In this document: piece after piece, positions 18,003-26,248 of the stretch
Layout of the letters: every line of letters begins with the position of its first letter
Numbering within the stretch: the first letter of the stretch is position 1
From: AAA164-E04 sp964342825
Lineage (GTDB): Bacteria; Verrucomicrobiota; Verrucomicrobiia; Limisphaerales; AAA164-E04
DNA length: 64,000 nucleotides
Assembly (NCBI GenBank): GCA_964342825.1
Contig: CAYFHO010000005.1
Location: forward strand, 62,001 to 126,000
Direction of reading: 5' to 3'
The notes under the pieces: generated by a model
The model's input: only the letters and a program-made list of their open reading frames with translations
The model's database searches: none
Told to the model about the DNA's origin: nothing
Made by a program: the position numbers and the translations under genes

Positions 18003-18347
18003 AACACCTGGACTCATGTTGCCGCCACTTTCGATGACACAACCAAACAGGGAATCCTTTATTTCAACGGCGCCCAGGTCGACACATTCAGCTCGGCGAA
18101 TTCGATCAGTTATGTAACAGCCAATCCAACCCGCATTGGAAATCGTTCCGATTCATTAACGGAAGGATTCGATGGATACCTGGACGATGTGCGTATTTAT
18201 GACGGCGTACTCACTCCAGGCGAAGTCCTGGTTATTTTGCCCGAGCCATCAACATACGGAATGGTGATCGCAGCAACTTTGACCTTGATGGCAGGAATCA
18301 TCAGAAAGTCAGGTAAAGAACAGGGGATTAGAAAATACTGTTCGTGA
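18003..18347 (+). pseudogene. 5'-truncated LamG / PEP-CTERM protein gene remnant
   Basis: An in-frame stretch of 114 codons has no start codon and is preceded directly by a TAG stop. It encodes the end of a LamG/concanavalin-type domain: NTWTHVAATFDDTT, YFNGAQVD, then FDGYLDDVRIYDGVLTPGE. A complete PEP-CTERM sorting signal follows: LPEPSTYGM, a hydrophobic helix and the basic tail RKSGK. The upstream 5' part of the gene is missing in all frames. This is a decayed cell-surface protein gene. The signal type implies the organism uses an exosortase. Confidence 0.85.
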
Positions 18348-18488
18348 ATGAACCGAGCGTTTCGGGACCTGGGTCCCCGGGATCACCTTTCCTCCGTTTC
18401 ACCGGTTTCAAAACCACAGATGCCTTTTGAAGAAGGCAGCAAAAATAATTAATGAACAGAATCCTGGAATTCAGCTCACTTTTTGGGT

Positions 18489-18776
18489 CTAGCGTGTTTT
18501 TCCCTGATGCGCTTCGTAGTAGGAACGAAGGATCGCATTAATCCGGCTCTGGTATCCTTTGCCCTGGGCCTTCAGCCAAGCCAGAACATCGGCATCGAGT
18601 CGGATGGTTAATTGCTTTTTCCCAGGAGGCACTGACATTTTTGCATGCTGCCAGAAATCAGCGTCCAACTCCGGAATATCACTGTAATCAATATCTTCAT
18701 CCCTAATGGCTGCCAGCTTTGCCAGCCGCTCTTTAGAGATGGAAAGTTCATTCAAAGATTTGCGCACAATGGTCAT
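18489..18776 (-). CDS. brnA: BrnA-family antitoxin
   Basis: The 95-residue antitoxin of a type II toxin-antitoxin pair. The chosen start (MTIVRKSLNEL) lies inside the end of the toxin gene, giving a 29-base overlap; a longer frame exists but adds residues that are just the toxin gene read in another frame. The C-terminal part KKQLTIRLDADVLAWLKAQG followed by YQSRINAILRSYYEAH is the ribbon-helix-helix DNA-binding module of BrnA. It should neutralise BrnT and repress the shared promoter at 19059-19100. Confidence 0.92.
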   Translation of the reverse strand: MTIVRKSLNELSISKERLAKLAAIRDEDIDYSDIPELDADFWQHAKMSVPPGKKQLTIRLDADVLAWLKAQGKGYQSRINAILRSYYEAHQGKTR

Positions 18777-19035
18777 CGTATTCTTTCCTTTCCAAACGGT
18801 TAGCTGAGCGTGCAGTGATGATACGAATATTGCCATCGCGATCGGTATGAACCACCGTTACAACCACTAAACTTGCAATTTTCCCAATAGTGATTATGCG
18901 CGTTTCTCCATAATCTTTCCGGTCATCTATCCTTGATAGGGTGACTCCTTCGAAAATTAAAGCAGCTTCCTCGAAGGAGATACCATGCTTATCGAGGTTG
19001 CTTTGATTCTTGTAGTCATCCCATTCAAAGTTCAA
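18748..19035 (-). CDS. brnT: BrnT-family toxin
   Basis: A 95-residue ribonuclease-type toxin of the BrnT/RelE-like fold. Family marks are the start FEWDDYKNQSNLDKHGISFEEA, the centre DYGETRIITIG and the C terminus IRIITARSANRLERKEYDD. It is first in the operon, ahead of brnA, the standard BrnTA order. A strong sigma-70-like promoter lies upstream. The pair sits in the accessory stretch beside a decayed surface-protein gene and a large repeat protein, which fits a mobile or recently acquired location. Confidence 0.93.
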   Translation of the reverse strand: MNFEWDDYKNQSNLDKHGISFEEAALIFEGVTLSRIDDRKDYGETRIITIGKIASLVVVTVVHTDRDGNIRIITARSANRLERKEYDDHCAQIFE

Positions 19036-19058
19036 TGCGCTCAGCCTTGTTTTACTTT

Positions 19059-19100
19059 AATATACCTACATATTGTAACTACAAAAGACAGGGCTGTCAA
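19059..19100 (-). promoter_or_regulatory. brnTA promoter with overlapping palindromic operator
   Basis: On the minus strand a consensus -35 TTGACA (19095-19100) and a -10 TACAAT (19072-19077) are separated by 17 bases, about 35 bases from the brnT ATG. The inverted repeat AATAT-6-ATATT (19059-19074) overlaps the -10 and start region. This is where a ribbon-helix-helix antitoxin would bind for autoregulation; binding is inferred. Confidence 0.72.
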
Positions 19101-19260
19101 TTGGTGTGCTTATTGGGTAGAAATGACAATCGAATGATGCGGCGGATGGAGATACTGTAGTCTTTACATTGAATACTGAAAGCTCATGGAATTACTACAG
19201 AATGGTTATCAAGTATCAGGGACTTCCGTTAACAACTGTTAAGGAGAGCGCCAATCTTTA

Positions 19261-21936
19261 TTACTGGAGTTCGACAAGTCGAAAAAAACGCATAGTGTCA
19301 TTAAACTCAAAGGAGAAAATCATTGGAATGTCTTCGACGATAAATTCAGAACCATCATTCTCCCAATCGACAAGGTTTCCAGTAAACCACAATTGGAATC
19401 GTGTTCCGATTGATGCACGAACACGAACTGTTACAGCTGTAGTTTCATTAGTTGTTTTGATTAAATTTTGAATACTTAATCGAGCAAACGAGCCCTTAAA
19501 TTCCGAAATATTTTTAAACCCTCCAGGATAAATATCAAAGGCACCCAAGTAGATGGCCCATTGTTTTGAATGATATTCCTTTTCAATAAATAACTCCGAT
19601 AATTGAGAACAACCCAAAAACAATCCAGAACCAAAATAAGTGAGACTCACCGGAAGGTTAACACTTACAAGCCGGTGACAATCCTTAAATGCTTGATCTC
19701 CGATCCTTCTTATTTTTTCAGGCAACCTGACTTCCCTCAAATGGAAACAACCCTCGAAGGCATTTCTCCCGATATATTCTACATTTTCAGGTAATTTTAT
19801 CTTCAATAACGCAGAGCATTTGCTAAAGGCTCCATCCCCGACATATCTAAGCGCACCAGGAAGACTGACGCTTCTTAATGAATAACATTGAGCAAATGCC
19901 AAATCCCCTATTCTAGTAACATTGGATGGCAACTCTATACCGGTTAACTTACTGCATCCTTTAAATGCAGCGTGACTTATTTGCGATACACCTGATGGAA
20001 GAGAAATAGAGGCTAAAGACTTGCAATTATTAAATGCAGAGCCTCCGATTGTAGTGACTTGTTCCGGGAGGAAAATAGAGTCCAAGGAATCACAGCCAGA
20101 AAACATTTGGTACGGAATAGATGTCATCGTTTTCGGTAATTCAATTGTTTTTAAAGATTTACACCCTTTAAAAACCCCTGAAGTTAAAAAAACTACATCA
20201 GGCGGGAGATTTACTTCCTCAAGCAAAATGCAATCCTCAAATACATAGCCCCACATTCTAACGACACTTTTGGGAATAAGAAGATGCTTCAACGATTGGC
20301 ATCGGGCAAAGGCTCGGCTATCGATTTGAATCACACTATCTGGAATATTTACTTGGGATAAGGAATCGCAACCATCGAACAAATTTTCGGGAATTATTTT
20401 AACACCGTCTGGTATTGCGAAGCTGCTCAATGCTGTACAAAGACTAAAAGCTCCACTTCCTATAGACCTCACAGAAGAGGGGAGGTTCAATTGGTGCAAT
20501 GACTGACATTCGGCAAAAGTTCCCCGACCAACCGAATGCAACCCTTCGTGGATAGAAATAGTTTCGAGCGTTATACACCGATAAAAAACCATATCTGCAA
20601 TTGATTTTATAGTTTCAGGTATTCTTATGTTATTTAATGACCTACAATTCAGAAATGCCCTTTCACCTATGTTCGCTAACTTGGAAGGAAAATCGATCTG
20701 GGTCAGTGACAAGCAACGTTCGAAAGCAGAGGCTCCAATGGAAGTCACGGTTTCAGGTAAAATTACATTTTCGAGTGACCAACAATTAAAAAATGTCATT
20801 TCCTGAACTCTGGTCAGGCCATCAGGAATGTAAACTTGCATCAAGGAACTACATTCAGAAAAAGCCGAAGCCCCGATTGAACTGACAGCATCCGGAATCA
20901 CTAGGCTTTTCAAGCTTTCGCAATAGGAAAAAGCGGATTCACCAATTTCATTTACCCTTTGCGGTATAATGAGAGATTCGAGCTTCCTGCACCTGTAGAA
21001 AGCAAAATTACCTATCGAGTTCACATTTTCCGGAATCTCAATTTCAGCTAAAGAATCACATCTATAAAATACCGAATCCCCAATGGAAGAGACATTCTCA
21101 GGGATGGAGATACTCTTCAAAGCCCAACAATTTTGAAATGCCCAATCCTCAATGTTTACAACATTATCAGGAATGACAATGGATTTCAGGTTACCACATC
21201 GATTGAAGGCTGAACTTCCGATTACCGTAACTGAATCGGGAATGCGATAAATCCGCTCTTCCCGGCCAGGAGGGACTGTTACAAGGGTTTTACGAGACTT
21301 ACTAAATAAAACACCTTCATCAGAAGCATAATGGAGATTATTCTGATTAACGTTGATACCAGTCAAAGAACTGCACCTATCAAAGGCCAAACTACTTATA
21401 AAATCTACATTACTTGGGATATTGATGCTTGCAAATGATTGACATTCAGAAAAAGCAAAATCCTCAATAGTTGCTAATGAATCAGGGAGAATAATGTTAT
21501 CAAGCGCAATGCAACCATGGAAAACATGCTTATTTAGAATATTTATTTTAGATCCTAAATCAATTTCCGTCAGCATGGAACAGTTCGAAAAAGCAGCAAC
21601 CCCAATGTCCTTAACACCTGCGGGAATTGAAATTGAAGTGAGAGAATGGCATGCCTGAAATGCTCGATCTCCAATTGAGACGAGGGTATCTGGTAATGAA
21701 ATAGCCTTGAGCTTGGTACAAATCCAAAAGGCCTCATCTCCTATCGCGACAACAGGTAAATTTTTAATTTTATTTGGTATTTCAATTTCAATCACCGATT
21801 CATCACAGTCAGTGATTGTGATCTCACCATTCACTGCTTGATAACTTAACTCCCCATATTGCAATTCAACGGCATTTGCTGGCGTAGTAACCAGAAAAAT
21901 AACTACAAATAAAAGAAACTTTACCTGGTTAAACAT
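19261..21936 (-). CDS. Secreted BspA-type leucine-rich repeat protein (30 repeats)
   Basis: An 891-residue exported protein. A signal peptide ends at PANA (residue ~23). After a short N-terminal cap come 30 LRR_5 (BspA/TpLRR) repeats of 23 residues with the pattern AFxxCxxLxxIxIPxxVxxIG and a Cys in every unit. Repeat six holds the typical longer insert (DEGVLFSKSRKTLVTVPPG). The last ~90 residues form a separate domain ending in RFFRLVELQ, similar to C-terminal domains of other secreted proteins of this group. The gene is visibly AT-richer than its neighbours, suggesting acquisition from outside. Surface binding or adhesion is the family expectation; no enzyme motif is seen. Confidence 0.9.
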   Translation of the reverse strand: MFNQVKFLLFVVIFLVTTPANAVELQYGELSYQAVNGEITITDCDESVIEIEIPNKIKNLPVVAIGDEAFWICTKLKAISLPDTLVSIGDRAFQACHSLTSISIPAGVKDIGVAAFSNCSMLTEIDLGSKINILNKHVFHGCIALDNIILPDSLATIEDFAFSECQSFASINIPSNVDFISSLAFDRCSSLTGINVNQNNLHYASDEGVLFSKSRKTLVTVPPGREERIYRIPDSVTVIGSSAFNRCGNLKSIVIPDNVVNIEDWAFQNCWALKSISIPENVSSIGDSVFYRCDSLAEIEIPENVNSIGNFAFYRCRKLESLIIPQRVNEIGESAFSYCESLKSLVIPDAVSSIGASAFSECSSLMQVYIPDGLTRVQEMTFFNCWSLENVILPETVTSIGASAFERCLSLTQIDFPSKLANIGERAFLNCRSLNNIRIPETIKSIADMVFYRCITLETISIHEGLHSVGRGTFAECQSLHQLNLPSSVRSIGSGAFSLCTALSSFAIPDGVKIIPENLFDGCDSLSQVNIPDSVIQIDSRAFARCQSLKHLLIPKSVVRMWGYVFEDCILLEEVNLPPDVVFLTSGVFKGCKSLKTIELPKTMTSIPYQMFSGCDSLDSIFLPEQVTTIGGSAFNNCKSLASISLPSGVSQISHAAFKGCSKLTGIELPSNVTRIGDLAFAQCYSLRSVSLPGALRYVGDGAFSKCSALLKIKLPENVEYIGRNAFEGCFHLREVRLPEKIRRIGDQAFKDCHRLVSVNLPVSLTYFGSGLFLGCSQLSELFIEKEYHSKQWAIYLGAFDIYPGGFKNISEFKGSFARLSIQNLIKTTNETTAVTVRVRASIGTRFQLWFTGNLVDWENDGSEFIVEDIPMIFSFEFNDTMRFFRLVELQ

Positions 21937-22217
21937 TTATGCAATATACATTAGAGTTACTGATATTTGCATTAGTAGAAATTGACAACATACTTTTAGG
22001 CACGGCCCTTCAATTAATTTTGCTCGAAACATTGATCATATAACTGTGGTAACTCTGATTGAAGATATCAAAAAATACAATGCTCGGTTTACAATCAGAT
22101 AAAGTGCAAGTGGAATTTATCGCTAATCAAACGTGAAGCATACAGAGGCAACTCTCTCTGAGCTCTCTGCTAATTAACGTGACATTAGTAAAAACTCAAT
22201 GTTACACAAAAAAGTGA

Positions 22218-22598
22218 ATGAAATACCTGCCATTACCGGTGCTTTTGATCTTGTTGACCGCTTGTCACGCGAACAGCAAAAATAAAGAACTACAGTCCTT
22301 TCCAGTATTTCCAAAAGCCGACCATGAGTTTATCGAAAATGAAAAATTCACTATTCATCTAATCGACGGCACTCAAATAAAGGCTCTTAGCGTGTATCCT
22401 AGTAATGACTGGCTTGTGTTACTAGCCCAACCTATAGTGCACATGAAAGAAAAAGTGACAACATATCGAACGACGTATGTGCCGCTTGATTCTATTTCTA
22501 GAATCGAACATGAAGGAAGATACCATATGCTTGACCCCATGAATTCTTCAGGATCTGGAACATGGTTTTATCCACCCGGCGCCATTATCATTGAATAA
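22218..22598 (+). CDS. Small putative lipoprotein
   Basis: Not recognised. The 126-residue frame begins with a lipoprotein signal ending in LTAC (C16), then a predicted beta-rich part (FTIHLIDGTQIKALSVYPSN, then TTYVPLDSISRIEHEGRYHM). It lies in the AT-rich accessory stretch, after 281 bases in which I see no gene. The intact lipobox and the sustained frame support a real gene. There is no strong ribosome-binding site. Confidence 0.6.
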   Translation: MKYLPLPVLLILLTACHANSKNKELQSFPVFPKADHEFIENEKFTIHLIDGTQIKALSVYPSNDWLVLLAQPIVHMKEKVTTYRTTYVPLDSISRIEHEGRYHMLDPMNSSGSGTWFYPPGAIIIE

Positions 22599-22722
22599 CA
22601 CAAACAAATTGCTGTGGGCAAATTTTGATGATGCGCCGATAGATCGATGACCAAAGCTCCTAACAATTTCAGTTAGGAAAGTTGTTTTAGTCTTCGCAGT
22701 AATTACGCTAAGTTTTTGGCAT

Positions 22723-23106
22723 ATGGACGTGGTCAACTTGGATCAGGTGGAGCCTTTTATCACCAAAGACGGTTCACAGATACGTGAGCTGTTGGCTTAT
22801 CGTAATTCTGCCATTGCCAATCAGAGCCTGGCCGAAGCCACAGTTCCTCCCGGTACCAGTACAGATGAGCATTACCATGTGAAAACAGAGGAAATTTATT
22901 TCATTCTGGAAGGCCAGGGACGCATGCGAATCGAATCGGAAAACCGGGAAGTGCGGGTCGGAGATGCCATTGCCATTCCTCCAGGAAAAAAACACAAACT
23001 GTGGAACACGGGCGACACCCCACTGCGGCTCCTCTGCTGTTGTGCCCCTTGTTATGAACACATGGATACCGTTATTACCGAATCTGAAACATCCTCAAGC
23101 CAATAG
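22723..23106 (+). CDS. Cupin domain protein
   Basis: A 127-residue single-domain cupin, probably a metal-binding small-molecule or mannose-6-phosphate-isomerase-like protein. Motif 1 is PPGTSTDEHYHVKTEEIYF with metal ligands H50, H52 and E56/57; motif 2 is GDAIAIPPGKKHKLWN with H91. It is first in a three-gene run with glutaredoxin (12 bases) and lipoyl synthase (22 bases). A C-terminal Cys-rich stretch (LLCCCAPC) is notable next to a glutaredoxin gene. The substrate is unknown. Confidence 0.87.
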   Translation: MDVVNLDQVEPFITKDGSQIRELLAYRNSAIANQSLAEATVPPGTSTDEHYHVKTEEIYFILEGQGRMRIESENREVRVGDAIAIPPGKKHKLWNTGDTPLRLLCCCAPCYEHMDTVITESETSSSQ

Positions 23107-23118
23107 ACAAATCCCAAT

Positions 23119-23385
23119 ATGTCCAATCCGTCATTAAAAATCCGATTGTTTACCAAATCCTATTGTGGATGGTGCCACGAAGCCATTGACTGGCTGGAGT
23201 CCAAGGGACTGGACTTCGAAAATCTTGAAGTTATTTCGGATCCCTGCGCAATGAAAGAACTGAGAGAATTGACCGGCGGCACCATGACTCCCTCGATTGA
23301 TGTGAATGGAGAGATCCTTGCCGATTTTGGTGTGGATGAGCTGGAATCATGGTGGCAGTCCAAAGGATTTGACTCCCGTTCCTGA
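23119..23385 (+). CDS. Glutaredoxin-like protein
   Basis: An 88-residue thioredoxin-fold redox protein. The active site is SYCGWCHEA (C16-G-W-C19) and the cis-proline is in TMTPS (P58), with the C-terminal DVNGEILADFGVDELE pattern of the glutaredoxin/NrdH class. It lies between a cupin gene and lipA. A role in delivering reducing equivalents or iron-sulfur handling for LipA is possible from position only. Confidence 0.88.
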   Translation: MSNPSLKIRLFTKSYCGWCHEAIDWLESKGLDFENLEVISDPCAMKELRELTGGTMTPSIDVNGEILADFGVDELESWWQSKGFDSRS

Positions 23386-23407
23386 GAACTGTTCCCCCAT
23401 TGGAAAC

Positions 23408-24322
23408 ATGGAAACCACAGCGACAACAACCCCCAATCAACGCCCACGATTACCCGTCTGGTTGAGGCGCGCCTTGCCAACTACCAACACCTTTGCACAA
23501 ACAAGGGGTTTGCTGGATGAGTTGAATCTCCACACGGTTTGCGAAAGCGCAAAGTGTCCGAACCACTGGGAATGCTGGAGCAAGGGCACGGCCTCCTTCA
23601 TGATTGCGGGAGATCGCTGCACGAGAGCCTGTGGGTTTTGTGCGATATCCACTCAAAAACCGCTGACACTTGATCCTGATGAACCCGAGCGAGTTGCCGA
23701 AGCGGCAGCCCGCATGAAGCTGAAACACGTGGTCATTACCGCGGTTGCACGCGATGACCTTCCAGACGGTGGTGCCGCTCATTTTCGGGAAACCATCGAG
23801 GCCATGCGCCGTCGCAATGGGGACATCATCATCGAAGTGCTGACACCGGATTTCCTGCTCAAGGAAGACGCAGTGGACGAGGTTCTATCGGCCAGGCCAC
23901 ACATTTTCAATCACAACATGGAAACCGTGAAACGCCTTACTCCAGAAGTGAGATCACGGGCCACCTATGACCGTTCACTCGCGCTTCTTGCGATGGTCAA
24001 AGACAGAGCAAACTACCAGGTTTTCACAAAATCAGGACTCATGCTTGGACTGGGAGAAACGGAGCCGGAGTTAACACAAACCATGGATGATTTACGCAAG
24101 GCGAATTGTGATATTCTCACACTGGGACAGTATTTGCAGCCCACGATCAAACATCTACCTGTCGCGGAATATATACCACCTGACACATTTGACCGGTATG
24201 GAAAAATGGCGGAGGCCCGAGGATTCGTACATGTGGCGAGTGGTCCGATGGTACGCAGTTCATACCATGCGGATGAGTTCAACGCTATGGACGAATCTGC
24301 GGCAGCACCATCAATCCCCTGA
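23408..24322 (+). CDS. lipA: Lipoyl synthase
   Basis: Radical SAM enzyme that inserts two sulfurs into octanoyl groups on lipoyl-dependent enzymes. From the ATG at 23408 the product has 304 residues. The auxiliary cluster cysteines are in CESAKCPNHWEC (C45, C50, C56) and the radical SAM cluster in CTRACGFC (C71, C75, C78). The C-terminal RSSYHAD supplies the conserved Ser. A longer frame from 23306 overlaps the glutaredoxin gene and is not conserved in character. The 3' end overlaps the convergent GNAT-like gene by 38 bases. No lipB is nearby. Confidence 0.95.
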   Translation: METTATTTPNQRPRLPVWLRRALPTTNTFAQTRGLLDELNLHTVCESAKCPNHWECWSKGTASFMIAGDRCTRACGFCAISTQKPLTLDPDEPERVAEAAARMKLKHVVITAVARDDLPDGGAAHFRETIEAMRRRNGDIIIEVLTPDFLLKEDAVDEVLSARPHIFNHNMETVKRLTPEVRSRATYDRSLALLAMVKDRANYQVFTKSGLMLGLGETEPELTQTMDDLRKANCDILTLGQYLQPTIKHLPVAEYIPPDTFDRYGKMAEARGFVHVASGPMVRSSYHADEFNAMDESAAAPSIP

Positions 24323-24902
24323 TGGTAAAATAAATGAGGAGCACCATGAAAAAACCAGCCAGAGACCAGGCGACCACTCGAATGATGCGGGTTTTTTGTT
24401 CCAAGCGAACCTCATCCTCCTCTCGAGCGGCCTGAAGCTCCATCATTTTACGCTCGATCATTCGCTCCGCCTTTAGATCTTTCAGAGGAAAAACCAGGAG
24501 CGTTCCGTTGCCACTAGAAAAATTGGAAGGGAACTTGGTTTTTTCTTCCCCTGTTGGGACGCGAAATCCTTTTTCCTTCCAAAACTCGGCCTTTTCTCGT
24601 GTCCACATGCGGTGAACACCCTGATTCACAAACAGAACATTCAACCGGTTCCATAACTTTTCACGTATCGCGCTTTCAGTGTCTGGATGGGTGTAAGCCT
24701 CGTGATGGACGCATGCCTCCTCTCCCTGAACACAGATCCCCAATGCCCCCAGCAAACGACCATCATTGCCCTCCACAATCTGGAAATCCGTCAATCGCTT
24801 TTCCAACTCCAGAACCGGGTGCAGCGCCGTCTGCCAGAGTCCGCGGAGGATATCCAAATCCTCCAACGTCGCACGTCGAAAATGGAAGTTTTGCGGTGTC
24901 AT
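24285..24902 (-). CDS. GNAT-like acetyltransferase with C-terminal membrane helix
   Basis: About 205 residues. The N-terminal part FHFRRATLEDLDILRGLWQ has the start pattern of GNAT acyltransferases, with HHEAYTHPD and GVHRMWTREKAEFWKEKGFR as the later parts of the fold. The acetyl-CoA P-loop (Q/RxxGxG/A) is not obvious, so activity is uncertain. The last ~35 residues contain a transmembrane helix preceded by a charged helix. The ATG at 24902 is chosen over a TTG 14 codons upstream. It overlaps the end of lipA on the opposite strand. Confidence 0.7.
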   Translation of the reverse strand: MTPQNFHFRRATLEDLDILRGLWQTALHPVLELEKRLTDFQIVEGNDGRLLGALGICVQGEEACVHHEAYTHPDTESAIREKLWNRLNVLFVNQGVHRMWTREKAEFWKEKGFRVPTGEEKTKFPSNFSSGNGTLLVFPLKDLKAERMIERKMMELQAAREEDEVRLEQKTRIIRVVAWSLAGFFMVLLIYFTIRGLMVLPQIRP

Positions 24903-25050
24903 CGGCTGATAATTTACTTTGAACCCATTAGCCTGAGTTGGCAACCCCTCGATTAGCCACGGTATCTACTCATGCTGACGGATCCTTTCAAGTAGAAGTA
25001 TTGATTTTGGAGTTTCTCCCTGCCGGTTTGTCGGTTATATTCTAATCAGG

Positions 25051-25332
25051 ATGAACACCATGACACGTCAACAAGTGTTGGATATGTATTTTATGGACGC
25101 ACGCCACAAATTGATCGATTTGGCAGCGTTTCTTGATCGAGTAGATCGTGCCCCTGGAGATAATGATTTTCGGATGAAAGCATTGAAAGAGGCACTGAAA
25201 CATCTGGAGAGCGACCACAGAGACAGGGCCGCCAAAGTTTTGATGACCTTCAGTGACCCAACCACAACCCCCATCCCTGCGGCCACCACGAAGGCAGCCT
25301 GTGGAGCATGGCCAGGCGAAAACCAGGGCTGA
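25051..25332 (+). CDS. Small protein at the head of an ebo-like cluster
   Basis: Not recognised. The 93-residue product is mostly helical (MYFMDARHKLIDLAAFLDRV, then FRMKALKEALKHL) with a Pro/Thr-rich tail SDPTTTPIPAATTKAACGAW. It has no signal peptide. It lies 23 bases before the TatD/EboB-type gene and is probably co-transcribed. It occupies the place of EboA in the cluster but is far shorter than EboA proteins and no similarity could be seen by eye. Confidence 0.72.
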   Translation: MNTMTRQQVLDMYFMDARHKLIDLAAFLDRVDRAPGDNDFRMKALKEALKHLESDHRDRAAKVLMTFSDPTTTPIPAATTKAACGAWPGENQG

Positions 25333-25355
25333 ATCAACCACAAGAGGAGAACCCA

Positions 25356-26162
25356 ATGCGATATATCGAACCACACGGCCACATGGTCAGCCGAACCACC
25401 GACGATTACATTGCCATGGTCACCGCCGGTTGCCAGGCAGTTTGTGAACCTGCCTTCTGGGCTGGATTTGATCGAAGCTCCGCCCAGGGCTTTTACGATT
25501 ACTTTTGCCAACTCACCGAACACGAGCCCAAGCGAGCCGCCAAGTTCAATCTACCTCATTACTCCTGGCTGTGCATCAACCCCAAGGAATCAGAAGATCT
25601 GAAACTTGCCGACGATGTTTTGGCATTAATACCAGAATTTATCAACAAACCCAATGTACTGGGAATTGGAGAGATTGGACTCAACAAGAACAGCAGGAAC
25701 GAACTCACCGTTCTGGAAAAACACATCCAGATAGCCGCTGAAAATGATCAGCTGATTCTGGTGCATACTCCCCATCTGGAAGACAAATACAAAGGGACCA
25801 GACTGATCATGGATGCGTTAAAAAATGACCCACGCATTCGCCCTGATCGATGTGTTATCGACCATGTCGAAGAACACACCATTGGCATGGTGCTGGATGA
25901 AGGATTCTGGGCGGGTATGACTCTCTATCCAGAGTCCAAGTGCAGTCACAGCCGTGCGATTGACATGTTGGAAACTTTCGGAACGGAACGCATCTGGATG
26001 AACAGTGCCTGCGACTGGGGAATCAGCCGTCCTCTGGCTGTTCCGCATGCCGCGCTCGAAATGCGGCAACGTGGGCATGAGAATAATTGGATCGACAAAG
26101 TTACTTTTCAAAATCCAATTTCCTTCATGAGCCAGTCACCCAAATTCAAAATAAAGGCCTGA
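25356..26162 (+). CDS. TatD-like metal-dependent hydrolase, EboB type
   Basis: A 268-residue amidohydrolase-fold enzyme. The ATG at 25356 is preceded by a strong ribosome-binding site (AGAGGAG, 25343-25349), deciding against a frame open 16 codons upstream. Metal-binding candidates are H7 and H9 in EPHGHM, E106 in GIGEIGLNK, H137 in LVHTPH, the His in IDHVEEH, and the Asp in NSACDWG. The GEIGLNK segment marks it as a TatD relative. The neighbouring EboE gene points to the EboB subfamily, implicated in moving metabolites to the periplasm in cyanobacteria. Function here is inferred from that context. Confidence 0.82.
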   Translation: MRYIEPHGHMVSRTTDDYIAMVTAGCQAVCEPAFWAGFDRSSAQGFYDYFCQLTEHEPKRAAKFNLPHYSWLCINPKESEDLKLADDVLALIPEFINKPNVLGIGEIGLNKNSRNELTVLEKHIQIAAENDQLILVHTPHLEDKYKGTRLIMDALKNDPRIRPDRCVIDHVEEHTIGMVLDEGFWAGMTLYPESKCSHSRAIDMLETFGTERIWMNSACDWGISRPLAVPHAALEMRQRGHENNWIDKVTFQNPISFMSQSPKFKIKA

Positions 26163-26248
26163 ACAGGCCAACCCGACCACGTTCAATAGACTTGATGCGA
26201 CCAGGCATCATCAGCATCATTGGGTCAACAGGAAGTTAAATCATAAAT

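Noticed and set aside
18364..18377. Palindrome GGGACC-2-GGTCCC after the PEP-CTERM fragment
   Set aside because: Short, without a T-tract or neighbouring start; too weak to assign a role.
19261..21936. DNA-level repeats that could be taken for a CRISPR array or satellite
   Set aside because: The periodicity is 69 bases and reflects 23-residue protein repeats in one long frame; the DNA units are too divergent for an array.
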